Source: Acidobacteriaceae bacterium (GTDB lineage Bacteria > Acidobacteriota > Terriglobia > Terriglobales > Acidobacteriaceae). Taken from it: 64,000 nucleotides of DNA. The stretch is from assembly GCA_025360645.1 (NCBI GenBank), contig JANYBT010000054.1:30174-94173 (forward strand), in the 5' to 3' direction. Both the position numbers and the translations under genes were made by a program. Shown in pieces: positions 19,599 to 27,490 of the stretch (position 1 is its first letter; the number at the start of each line of letters is the position of its first letter). The notes under the pieces are model-generated. The model saw nothing but the letters and a program-made list of their open reading frames with translations. It did no database searches and was not told where the DNA came from.

Positions 19599-20687
19599 TT
19601 GACGCGCAGTATTTCATTTCGCGATTTCGACTGGTGGCTGTTGGCGCTCGTGCTGGCCATCTGTCTGCTTGGGATCATTGAGATTCGCAGCGCTACATCG
19701 CACACGAAGTTTGCCGGCGCCCATCTGAAGCAGGTGTATTGGATTGTTGGCGGCATATGCGCCATGTTTTTGCTGAGTTTGGCCAATTACCAGGTTCTGC
19801 TGGAGCGGGTGCGCTGGATGTATCTAATGTCGGTGGGTTCGCTGCTGGCAGTGCTCGTGTTCGGCCAGAAGTATTTGGGGGCGAGGCGCTGGATCAAGAT
19901 GCCGGGTGGACAGCACTTTCAACCGTCAGAGTGGGTCAAGCTGATTCTGATCCTCGCGGTGGCCAAATATTTTGCCGACCTCCAACAGAAGGAACTTTCG
20001 TGGCCGGATTTCCTGAAAGCGGGGTTGATGGTCGGAGCCCCGATGCTCATGGTACTAGTGCAACCGGACTTGGGGACCGCGCTAACCTATCTTCCTATTG
20101 CCGCAATGGGCCTCTTCCTCGGCGGTTTGCGCTGGAAACAGATGCTCACGGTTTTGTTGTTCGTGGGACTGTTGCTTCCCGTCGCATGGGTCAAAGTCTT
20201 AAAGCCGTACCAGAAAGAGCGGCTGACCAGCTTCCTGAATCCGGACGCTGACCGGCGGGGCTCCGGATACCAAGTGAACCAGTCGCTGATCGCGGTGGGA
20301 GCGGGCGGGATCTGGGGCAGCAGTGAAGGCTCGCAGACCCACCTGATGTTTCTGCCGGTTCCGCAAACCGACTTCATTTTCGCGGCGTTTGCCGAGGAAC
20401 ATGGGCTTGTGGGTGCGTTGACCCTTTTGCTGCTATACTTCATGGTGCTGATGCGATTGACGCAGAATGCGCAGACGGCACCTGACCGCGCTGGAGCATT
20501 CGTCGTGATGGGTGTGGTGGCTGTGCTTGGCTTTCATATCCTGGTCAACGTTGGCATGGTGGTCGGGTTTATGCCGGTTACCGGAATACCCCTCCCGCTG
20601 ATGAGTTACGGCGGGTCTTCAGTTCTGTTCATGTTTTTGGCCTTGGGTTTGGTGATGAACATCCGCATGCGCCGGTTTGTGAATTGA
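19599..20687 (+). CDS. mrdB: RodA-type SEDS peptidoglycan glycosyltransferase
   Basis: A 362-residue polytopic SEDS-family membrane protein. GARRWIKMPGGQHFQPSEWV, the QPDLGTAL loop, GRRGSGYQVNQSLIAVGAGG-like extracellular loop residues (here preceded by Asp-Ala-Asp), PQTDFIFAAFAEEHGL and the C-terminal GIPLPLMSYGGSS are diagnostic. It polymerises lipid II in the rod complex with PBP2. The start is a TTG at 19599 preceded by GAGGTGG that overlaps the mrdA stop, so the pair is probably co-translated. No alternative ATG near the first helix exists. Confidence 0.92.
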   Translation: MTRSISFRDFDWWLLALVLAICLLGIIEIRSATSHTKFAGAHLKQVYWIVGGICAMFLLSLANYQVLLERVRWMYLMSVGSLLAVLVFGQKYLGARRWIKMPGGQHFQPSEWVKLILILAVAKYFADLQQKELSWPDFLKAGLMVGAPMLMVLVQPDLGTALTYLPIAAMGLFLGGLRWKQMLTVLLFVGLLLPVAWVKVLKPYQKERLTSFLNPDADRRGSGYQVNQSLIAVGAGGIWGSSEGSQTHLMFLPVPQTDFIFAAFAEEHGLVGALTLLLLYFMVLMRLTQNAQTAPDRAGAFVVMGVVAVLGFHILVNVGMVVGFMPVTGIPLPLMSYGGSSVLFMFLALGLVMNIRMRRFVN

Positions 20688-21077
20688 GTTGAAGGTTGGG
20701 GACAATCGCGCTACCGTAGGTGGCGCTTCAAGAAAATTGATTACTACCGAAAATTGATTACGACCGCCCTCGCGGACAAAGAAGGGCAGACACCGGCGAA
20801 GACGATCGGGAACGCCGGCCAGGATTGAAGTGGAAGTTGAGCCAGAAGGGTAACGGCCCCCTCAAGAGTCAGAGAGAGCGGTCACAAACCTGGTTCCACG
20901 CAGAAACGTGCGCAAGAATTGCATGATGTTTACGCAGTTACGGTTCCGGGGTAAACCTCCGGGCCAAAGGGCTAGCCTAACGGCTGCCGCGCTCGTTGTT
21001 CACGCCACTCCTGCCGCATTGTTCCCCTCAGTCTTCCGGTGAATTTGCTGCCGCAGAACGGCAGCACCGGAGCTTGT
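20688..21077. other. Long intergenic leader upstream of the RNase E/G gene
   Basis: About 390 bases without a supported gene. It holds two adjacent 17-base repeats at 20732-20765 and a GC-rich distal part with short inverted segments (TTCCGGGGTAAACCTCCGG near 20944). As RNase E transcripts in other bacteria are autoregulated through their 5' leader, a structured leader here is possible, but nothing in the sequence proves it. Confidence 0.35.
20732..20765 (+). repeat. Two tandem 17-base repeats upstream of RNase E/G
   Basis: GAAAATTGATTACTACC is followed directly by GAAAATTGATTACGACC, differing at one base. The AT-rich units stand out from the GC-rich surroundings and lie about 310 bases before the RNase start codon. 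Function unknown; paired repeats of this size can be protein-binding sites. Confidence 0.6.
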
Positions 21078-23843
21078 ATGAATAGAGAGTTGTTTGTATC
21101 CACCACACCTCACGAAACCAAGGTGGGTCTGGTGGAGGACGATTTACTCGCAGAAATTTACCTGGAACGCGAGAACGAATACACCCTCGCTGGGTCCATT
21201 TACAAAGGCAGAGTCACCCGCGTGCTCCCCGGTATGCAGTCCGCTTTCGTGGACATCGGGCTGGAGCGCGACGCCTTCCTTTACGTTTCCGATTTCATGG
21301 ACCTGGAGCAGCACGACGAGGACCTGGATACACCCGTCCCAGTCAAATCCGCTCCTGAACCGAGACAGCAAGAACCGAGAGTGTTTGAAACTCGAGCGCC
21401 CCGCGCGGAAATGCGTTCTGCCGCGCCACCGGCAGAAGATACCCAAGGCGACGAAGGGACAGAGGCATCGGGCGGGCAAGGCTCCTCCGGCGAACAATTT
21501 GCCGCGACAGGGAATGGCGGTCGGGGTGGCCGCGAAGGTCGGGGTTTCCGTGGCCGCCGCCGTCGCGGACGCCGCGATGATCGAAGTGAACGAAGCGACC
21601 GAACTGAACGAAGTGATCGTGGCGAGCGACGTCCGGCGGAGCCCCTCGCCGCCGCCCCGGCCTCGATCCCGCCACCAATGACTGCACGCCCTTCGCGTGC
21701 ATTCAGCGAAGAATACGGCCCTCCCGCAGGCTACGAGCCCATGCTCCTTCCCGGCGAATCCATCTCAAAATATCGGGGAGTTGCCAAAACCATCGCCCCT
21801 CCGGCCGTGAGTCAGGCCGAGGCTGCAGTAACTGAGGTGCCCCAGCACGAGCCCGTTCACTCCGAAGTCCTCCCGACCCAGGCGACCTTTGCATCGCAGG
21901 AGCCTGAGTGGAAGGGCTGGCACGCGGAGCCCGAAGAAGCTCATGCCGAAATCGCTGAGCCCAGTGTGGTTTGGGCTAGAAACGACAACTTGGAGTTGAA
22001 GGAAGAGCCAGAGACCCACGTCGAGCCGGAAGCCGTCGCGGCGGACGAGGAACACCAGCCTAGTCACCAGCACAGTCACGAGCCTAGTGACGATCTCGCC
22101 ACCGACGTCCATGCCGAACCTGCCCACGCGACGGTTGAGGCAGAGCACAACGCCGAACCCGAGCCTCACCAGGAACCGTCGGACGATCAACATCATCGCC
22201 TGCACGGCGCGGTAGTAAACGAGGAAATCGACGAAGAAGAGGCGGACTTGGCCGCTTACGTGGAAGACCTCGAAGAAGATGCCACCTTCGAGGAGATGGA
22301 AGAAGAAACCAGCGCGGCCAACGAATTTGGCCAGACCCGGCGCAGCGTATTTGCCGCTGATACCACTGGAGCAGCTCACGAAGAACACGAAACGCTGTTG
22401 GGGATCGAAGCCGAGGGCGCTGAAGAGGACGAGGGAGACGATCTCGATCTGGACGAAGCGCAGGCGGAAGCCGAGGCACTAATGGCGTCGGGCGGGGCGG
22501 TTCATCCCGCTGATGACACCAACTCCGACGGCAGGGTTTCCCCTGTGGGCGACCCGCAACGTGAACAGCAGTCTGAAACCGACCGTCGCCGCGGGCGCCG
22601 GGGCGGTCGTCGCTTTACCCGCAAGCGCGAGAACACCGTGATTCCGCAAATCAGCGACCTGCTCAAAGAAGGCCAGGAAATTCTGGTCCAGATTGCCAAA
22701 GAGCCGATTGGCAAGAAGGGTGCGCGCATCACCAGCCACATCGCTCTTCCGGGACGCTTCCTGGTTTACATGCCGACGGTGAATCATACCGGAGTGTCGC
22801 GCAAAATTGCTTCCGAAGAGGAGCGGCAACGCCTGAAGCGCATCATCCAAAGCGAGCGGGAGAACGGGCACGGTGGCTTCATTGTTCGCACCGCCGCCTC
22901 AGGATGCTCCGAAGACGAGCTTCGGGCCGACATTCGCTTCCTCAAGAATCTGTGGAACGAAATCAAAGGCCGCGCGGATTCCAATAAGGCCCCGGCTCTG
23001 ATTTATCACGATCTCAACGTGGTCGAGCGCGTGCTGCGCGATCAGGTGACTTCAGACTTCTCCGTGATTTGGGTGGATACCGAACAGGAGTACGAGCGCA
23101 TTCTGCGCTTCGCTAACCGCTTCCAGCCCGCCTTGGTGCGGCGCGTTAAGCTCTACACCAAGGAGACTCCGCTGTACGAGCAGTTCGGTCTCTCCGAGGA
23201 AATCAACAAGGCGCTGAAGTCGAAAGTGTGGCTGAAGAGCGGCGGTTACATTGTCATCAATCAGACCGAAGCTCTGGTCGCGATTGACGTCAACACCGGC
23301 AAGTACGTGGGTAAGACCACCCGGCTGGAAGACACCATCGTCAAGACCAACGTGGATGCGATCAAGGAAATCGTTCGCCAGATTCGCCTCCGCGACTTGG
23401 GCGGCATCATCGTCATCGACTTCATTGACATGGACGAGCGCCGCAATCGCCAGAAGGTCATGCAGGCGCTGGAAGAAGCTCTTCGCAACGACCGTGCGCC
23501 CTCCAAGGTCCTGCAGTTTAACGATTTCGGTTTGGTGGCGATTACACGGAAGCGTGTGAAACAGTCGCTGGAGCGGACCATCGGCTCCCCGTGCCCCTAC
23601 TGCGAGTCCACCGGATTCGTGAAGTCGGTCACCACGGTTTGCAACGACATTTATGTCGAGGTGCGCAAAGTCGCCAAGCACCTGCAGAATCCTGACGTGA
23701 TGCTGCGAGTGAACCCGGAAGTGGCGAAGACGCTGAAGAACAACAACGCCAAGCTGCTGATCGAAATGGAAGAACTCTTGGGCCGGAGCATCATTGTGAA
23801 ATCCGATCCGGCATTGCACCAGGAACAGTTCGACGTGAACTAG
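21078..23843 (+). CDS. rng: RNase E/G family endoribonuclease with a large insertion inside the S1 domain
   Basis: About 921 residues. Residues 1-75 carry the first half of the S1 domain (MNRELFVSTTPHETKVGLVE, IYKGRVTRVLPGMQSAFVDI). The domain resumes near residue 518 (PQISDLLKEGQEILVQIAKE). The intervening ~435 residues are low-complexity: an Arg-rich block (RGFRGRRRRGRRDDRSERSD), a long Glu/His/Ala-rich acidic part and a second Arg-rich block. The catalytic core is intact: AIDVNTGKYVG and VIDFIDMD give the two metal-binding Asp, and CPYCESTG is the zinc-link motif. The start at ATG 21078 has GGAG at good spacing. It cleaves single-stranded RNA in rRNA/mRNA processing. The linkage downstream of mrdAB is common in bacteria. 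Confidence 0.93.
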   Translation: MNRELFVSTTPHETKVGLVEDDLLAEIYLERENEYTLAGSIYKGRVTRVLPGMQSAFVDIGLERDAFLYVSDFMDLEQHDEDLDTPVPVKSAPEPRQQEPRVFETRAPRAEMRSAAPPAEDTQGDEGTEASGGQGSSGEQFAATGNGGRGGREGRGFRGRRRRGRRDDRSERSDRTERSDRGERRPAEPLAAAPASIPPPMTARPSRAFSEEYGPPAGYEPMLLPGESISKYRGVAKTIAPPAVSQAEAAVTEVPQHEPVHSEVLPTQATFASQEPEWKGWHAEPEEAHAEIAEPSVVWARNDNLELKEEPETHVEPEAVAADEEHQPSHQHSHEPSDDLATDVHAEPAHATVEAEHNAEPEPHQEPSDDQHHRLHGAVVNEEIDEEEADLAAYVEDLEEDATFEEMEEETSAANEFGQTRRSVFAADTTGAAHEEHETLLGIEAEGAEEDEGDDLDLDEAQAEAEALMASGGAVHPADDTNSDGRVSPVGDPQREQQSETDRRRGRRGGRRFTRKRENTVIPQISDLLKEGQEILVQIAKEPIGKKGARITSHIALPGRFLVYMPTVNHTGVSRKIASEEERQRLKRIIQSERENGHGGFIVRTAASGCSEDELRADIRFLKNLWNEIKGRADSNKAPALIYHDLNVVERVLRDQVTSDFSVIWVDTEQEYERILRFANRFQPALVRRVKLYTKETPLYEQFGLSEEINKALKSKVWLKSGGYIVINQTEALVAIDVNTGKYVGKTTRLEDTIVKTNVDAIKEIVRQIRLRDLGGIIVIDFIDMDERRNRQKVMQALEEALRNDRAPSKVLQFNDFGLVAITRKRVKQSLERTIGSPCPYCESTGFVKSVTTVCNDIYVEVRKVAKHLQNPDVMLRVNPEVAKTLKNNNAKLLIEMEELLGRSIIVKSDPALHQEQFDVN

Positions 23844-23878
23844 GCTGCCAGGTGGTCGAACCCGAGTCGCGAGGCTCG

Positions 23879-23914
23879 AAAGGGACGGGTCAAGCTGACC
23901 GTCCCTTTCTTTCT
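23879..23914 (+). terminator. Rho-independent terminator after the RNase E/G gene
   Basis: AAAGGGACGG and CCGTCCCTTT form a 10-bp stem (extendable with GTC/GAC and one bulge) around a short loop, followed by CTTTCTTTCT. It lies 36 bases after the RNase stop codon. Confidence 0.85.
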
Positions 23915-24013
23915 GTGCCGTTCACTTCGACAGCGTGGCAGAGCGATTCCCCCGTCGGGTTGAACTCGTAGCCGCCGCAGGACTAGGATAGTTCTCATAC
24001 GAGAGGTGTAACC

Positions 24014-25066
24014 GTGGAAAAATCACAGCCTAAGTCTTCCTCTTCCTCGCGGCGCGATTTCTTGAAGACCACTGGTGCGGTCACGGCCGGAGTTATGGCC
24101 AGCGGGTTCATCGGTGATACCGCCCATGCCCTCCCATCGCTGCCGTTCAACCCGGTCACGGCAGATGCCATGCCCACTCGCAACCTCGGACGCACCGGTC
24201 ATCGCGTAGGTATCTTCAGCCTCGGCGGCCAGGCCTCTATCGAGCAGCCCAACAACGATGCTGTCGCCGTGCCCTTGGTGGAGCGGGCTCTCGACCTCGG
24301 CGTGAACTACATTGACACCGCTGCGCAATACGGGGGCTCAGAACGCTGGAGCCAGCGCTACATCGGCCAGGTCATGAAGCGCCGCCGCAATCAGGTGTAC
24401 TTGGCCGGCAAGACCCATGATCGCACCCGCGATGGCTCACTCAAGTTGCTGGAAGAGTCCCTCAAGTTGCTGAACACCGATCATCTAGACGCATGGCAAC
24501 TGCACCACATTGACCGCAAGGAGGAAGTCGAACAGATTTTCGCCAAGGGCGGCGCGTTGGAAGCGCTGGTGCAGGCGCGCGAGCAGAAGATGGTCCGCTA
24601 CCTCGGCGTCACCGGACACTCGGATCCGGAAGTGTTGATGGAGTGCCTGAGGCGTTTCGACTTTGACCAAATCCTCATGGCGGTGAACGCGGCCGACAAA
24701 CACCATCGCAGCTTTATGGAGCAACTGCTGCCGATGGCTGTGGGCAAGAAAATGGGCATCATCGGGATGAAGATCCCCGCCCGCGGACGCATTCTGGAGT
24801 CGTGGCACCCGGAGAAGAGCAAAGACACCGGATGGAACCAGCCGGCGCCGAAGCCGGGCGTGCTGGCGATGAAGGAAGCCATGTACTTCACTCTCTCTCT
24901 ACCCGTGAGCACGGTAATCATTGGCTGCGACAACCTTGCGCAGCTTGAAGAAAACGTGAAGCTGGCTCGCGACTTTACTCCTCTGAGCGAAAAACAATTG
25001 GCGGGCCTGACCGAACGCACAGAACCAATCGCGCGCCAATCATTGTTCTTTCGCAACTGGGCGTAG
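24014..25066 (+). CDS. Tat-exported aldo/keto reductase
   Basis: 350 residues. The N-terminus carries a twin-arginine signal (SSRRDFLKTTGAVTAGVMAS), followed by an aldo/keto reductase barrel beginning MPTRNLGRTGHRVGIFSLGG. Catalytic residues can be seen: Asp and Tyr in NYIDTAAQYGGSE, Lys in YLAGKTHDR and His in WQLHHID. The NADPH-binding end is represented by STVIIGCDNLAQLEENV. Tat export with a folded cofactor is consistent with a periplasmic oxidoreductase, a form common in Acidobacteriota and Planctomycetes. The start is a GTG at 24014 with AGAGGTG upstream. Substrate unknown. Confidence 0.9.
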   Translation: MEKSQPKSSSSSRRDFLKTTGAVTAGVMASGFIGDTAHALPSLPFNPVTADAMPTRNLGRTGHRVGIFSLGGQASIEQPNNDAVAVPLVERALDLGVNYIDTAAQYGGSERWSQRYIGQVMKRRRNQVYLAGKTHDRTRDGSLKLLEESLKLLNTDHLDAWQLHHIDRKEEVEQIFAKGGALEALVQAREQKMVRYLGVTGHSDPEVLMECLRRFDFDQILMAVNAADKHHRSFMEQLLPMAVGKKMGIIGMKIPARGRILESWHPEKSKDTGWNQPAPKPGVLAMKEAMYFTLSLPVSTVIIGCDNLAQLEENVKLARDFTPLSEKQLAGLTERTEPIARQSLFFRNWA

Positions 25067-25123
25067 GCGACCTGCAATAGGCCAACCCTGCGCCATCCCC
25101 GCACTTGTGATTAAATCCCAGCT

Positions 25124-25918
25124 ATGCCAAAAATTCGAAGCGCGGACGCCGAAGTCGTCTATGAAGCGCTCGGTGAGGGCAAACCGGTGGTTCTGTTGCA
25201 TCCGGTCCCAGTACACCGCGAATTCTGGAAGCCGGTGGCGGACGCGCTCTCGCAGAACTATCGGTTGATTCTGCCGGACTTGCGGGGACACGGAGACAGT
25301 GAGGTTGGCGAGGGGCCGGCGACGATGGAGAAGCACTCCGAGGATCTGGCTCGCGTGCTCGACGATGCTGGAGTGGGAAGGGCGATATTTGTCGGCGTGT
25401 CAATTGGCGGATATGTGTTGTGGGAGTTCTGGCGGCGGTACCGCGAGCGCGTGGCGGGGCTCATCCTGGCGGATACCAAGGCGCAGGCGGACACTGCGGA
25501 GGGCCGGGCCGGGCGTCTGACCGCGGCTGCGAATGTGCTGGAGCAGGGAACGGAGCCGTATTTCCAGAGCATGCTGCCCAAGCTTATGGGGCAGACGACG
25601 CACCGAACCCGTCCAGACCTGGTGGACGCGGCGCATCGCATGATGCAGAAGATGTCGGCGGCGGATGTCAGCCAGGTGCTGCAAGGCATGGCACAGCGCT
25701 CGGACTCGGTGGCGACGCTAAAAACCATCCATGTGCCCACCCTTGTGCTAGTGGGCGAGGAAGACCCGCTCACGCCGATAGGCGATGCGGAACTGATGCG
25801 GCAGGCCATCGCCGGGGCGGACCTGAAAGTGATCTCGCGTGCCGGACACTACGCGCCCTTCGAGCAAGCGGAGGAAGTGGGCAAACTTGTCCGAGCATTT
25901 GTCGAGAGAGTAGGCTAG
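25124..25918 (+). CDS. Alpha/beta-fold hydrolase
   Basis: 264 residues, alpha/beta-hydrolase fold. The oxyanion region VVLLHPVPVHREFW, nucleophile elbow G-V-S-I-G-G, the acid in LVGEEDPLTPIG and the His in RAGHYAPFEQAEEV form a complete Ser-Asp-His triad. It resembles 3-oxoadipate enol-lactonase and epoxide hydrolase relatives, but no feature fixes the substrate. It lies 57 bases after the aldo/keto reductase gene and before ribBA. Confidence 0.85.
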   Translation: MPKIRSADAEVVYEALGEGKPVVLLHPVPVHREFWKPVADALSQNYRLILPDLRGHGDSEVGEGPATMEKHSEDLARVLDDAGVGRAIFVGVSIGGYVLWEFWRRYRERVAGLILADTKAQADTAEGRAGRLTAAANVLEQGTEPYFQSMLPKLMGQTTHRTRPDLVDAAHRMMQKMSAADVSQVLQGMAQRSDSVATLKTIHVPTLVLVGEEDPLTPIGDAELMRQAIAGADLKVISRAGHYAPFEQAEEVGKLVRAFVERVG

Positions 25919-25947
25919 AGGGCTCCCGGCCACGATCCGCGACTCTA

Positions 25948-25969
25948 CTGGGCAACTCAAATTGCCCAG
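25948..25969. other. Perfect 8-bp hairpin upstream of ribBA
   Basis: CTGGGCAA and TTGCCCAG flank a six-base loop. It lies 30 bases after the hydrolase stop and about 56 bases before the ribBA start. It lacks a strong T-run, so it could be a weak terminator or a leader structure. The conserved FMN riboswitch core is not seen. Confidence 0.5.
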
Positions 25970-26025
25970 CTTGTGATAAGACAATACGAGTTGCAAGCCA
26001 GAAGACAGGAATATAGGCAAGACGT

Positions 26026-27189
26026 ATGGCGAGCGAAAATTTGTTTACCGATGTCCCGACGGCGATCGAGGAGATCCGCGCCGGGCGGTTGATTGTCCTG
26101 GTGGATGACGAGGATCGCGAGAACGAAGGCGACCTCATGCAGGCGGCGGAAAAAGTCACGCCCGAGTCCATCAACTTCATGGCGAAATACGGGCGCGGCC
26201 TAGTATGCCTGGCCATGACCGAGGAGCGGCTCGACCACTTGCGGCTGGGGCCGATGACCACCGAAAACACGTCGCAGTTCGGAACCGCGTTCTGCGAGGC
26301 GATTGACGCGCGAGACGGGGTGACCACGGGGATTTCCGCGTATGATCGCGCGCGAACCATCCAAGTGGCGATCGCGCCGGAAACCCGACCGTCCGACCTG
26401 GCCCGGCCCGGCCATATGTTTCCGCTTCGAGCGCGCAAGGGCGGCGTGCTGGTGCGGGCGGGGCAGACCGAGGCTTCGGTGGATCTGGCGCGGCTGGCGG
26501 GCATGATTCCGGCTGGGGTGATTTGCGAAATTATGCGCGAAGACGGGACCATGGCCCGGGTGCCCGATCTCTCAGAGTTTTGCCGGCAACACCAATTGAA
26601 AATGCTGACCGTGGCAGAGATGATTCGCTACCGCATGCAGAACGAGCGCTATGTCCATCGCGCGGGCGAAGCCCTGGTGGACACCCAGTTCGGCGAGTTC
26701 CGGCTGATCGCGTATGAGAGCGACGTGGATGGCGGCGAGTCGCATCTGGCCTTGCTGCGCGGGGACATTCATGATGCGGCAGGTCCGGTACTGGTGCGCA
26801 TGCACGCTCATTGTCTGATGGGCGATGTGTTTGCAGCGACCGCCTGCGATTGCCACCCCACTCTGCAGGCGTCACTCCAGGCGATCGCCCGCGAAGGCAG
26901 GGGTGCTCTGATTTACCTGCACCAGAATGCTCGGAGCTTTACCGTGGAGAAGATCGCCGAGCAATCGTTTTTGACTTTCCATCGCGAGCGGCAGCTGCCT
27001 TCCTTGCCGGAGAGCGAACGCAAGACCCAGCGCGAGATCGGAATAGGGGCGCAGATCCTCTCCGACCTGGGGCTGAAGAAGATCCGACTCTTGACCAACC
27101 ATCCCCGGCGGGTGGCAGCGCTGGAAGGTTTCGGAATTGAGATTGTCGAAAAGGTGCCCGTGAAGCTGGAGCTGGCTCAAAGAGTGTAA
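26026..27189 (+). CDS. ribBA: RibBA-type riboflavin protein: 3,4-dihydroxy-2-butanone 4-phosphate synthase fused to a degenerate GTP cyclohydrolase II domain
   Basis: 387 residues. Residues 1-205 form an intact RibB domain: VDDEDRENEGDLMQAAEK (acidic metal loop), YGRGLVC, GVTTGISAYDRARTI and ARPGHMFPLRARKGGV. It makes the four-carbon unit of riboflavin from ribulose 5-phosphate. The C-terminal half keeps the three zinc cysteines of cyclohydrolase II (HCLMGDVFAATACDCHPTLQ) and the end IGIGAQILSDLGLKKIRLLT. The substrate-binding motif R-Q-E-G-R-G-I-G-L is replaced by H-Q-N-A-R-S-F-T-V and the catalytic-region Asp by Thr (KTQREIG). So it is probably a RibBX-like hybrid with only RibB activity; a separate RibA would then be needed. 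Confidence 0.9.
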   Translation: MASENLFTDVPTAIEEIRAGRLIVLVDDEDRENEGDLMQAAEKVTPESINFMAKYGRGLVCLAMTEERLDHLRLGPMTTENTSQFGTAFCEAIDARDGVTTGISAYDRARTIQVAIAPETRPSDLARPGHMFPLRARKGGVLVRAGQTEASVDLARLAGMIPAGVICEIMREDGTMARVPDLSEFCRQHQLKMLTVAEMIRYRMQNERYVHRAGEALVDTQFGEFRLIAYESDVDGGESHLALLRGDIHDAAGPVLVRMHAHCLMGDVFAATACDCHPTLQASLQAIAREGRGALIYLHQNARSFTVEKIAEQSFLTFHRERQLPSLPESERKTQREIGIGAQILSDLGLKKIRLLTNHPRRVAALEGFGIEIVEKVPVKLELAQRV

Positions 27190-27203
27190 CCTTCCAAGCC
27201 CGC

Positions 27204-27246
27204 GCGGCGGTGGTTTGGTAACCCGCCCCCGCAAGTTTTTCTTTTC
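27204..27246 (+). terminator. Probable Rho-independent terminator after ribBA
   Basis: GCGGCGGTGGTT and AACCCGCCCCCGC pair imperfectly around TGGT, and the stem is followed by AAGTTTTTCTTTT. It begins 15 bases after the ribBA stop codon. Confidence 0.6.
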
Positions 27247-27266
27247 GCCGCAATCCTATAGACTGC

Positions 27267-27464
27267 CGTCTGGAATTTCCTCAATGCAAGGGGTTGATTG
27301 ATGTCCAGATGTGTCTGTTGAACGTGTCACTGACCTTTGATTTTTCCCGCTGGTATGCGCTCACCGCGCTGATCGTGCCGCTGTTGATTGCAGTTCTAAC
27401 CGTATGAGCGTTTTACACGGCTACCGCGGGGCAGAAGCTGTTCCAGGGCGAGATGCTCGAGTAG
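27267..27464 (+). pseudogene. Remnant of a membrane-anchored protein with an internal stop
   Basis: One frame reads a tail with a transmembrane segment (RWYALTALIVPLLIAVLTV), then a TGA at 27405-27407, and continues in the same frame as AFYTATAGQKLFQGEMLE before a TAG at 27462. The combined tail looks like the C-terminus of a bitopic membrane protein with a short periplasmic end. The upstream part is missing, cut off by the ribBA terminator. A single base change (TGG or a Tyr codon to TGA) explains the stop. The longest piece with a start is ATG 27309 to 27407 (32 residues). It is probably decayed; the parent family is not identified. Confidence 0.45.
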
Positions 27465-27490
27465 GGCGACTCTCCGTTCTCCGGCGTTGC

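Noticed and set aside
25919..26025. FMN riboswitch upstream of ribBA
   Set aside because: The conserved RFN-element blocks are not present; only a simple 8-bp hairpin is seen.
27309..27464. Recoded TGA (selenocysteine or tryptophan)
   Set aside because: No SECIS-like structure was noticed and there is no reason for recoding in a short orphan tail; simple gene decay fits better.
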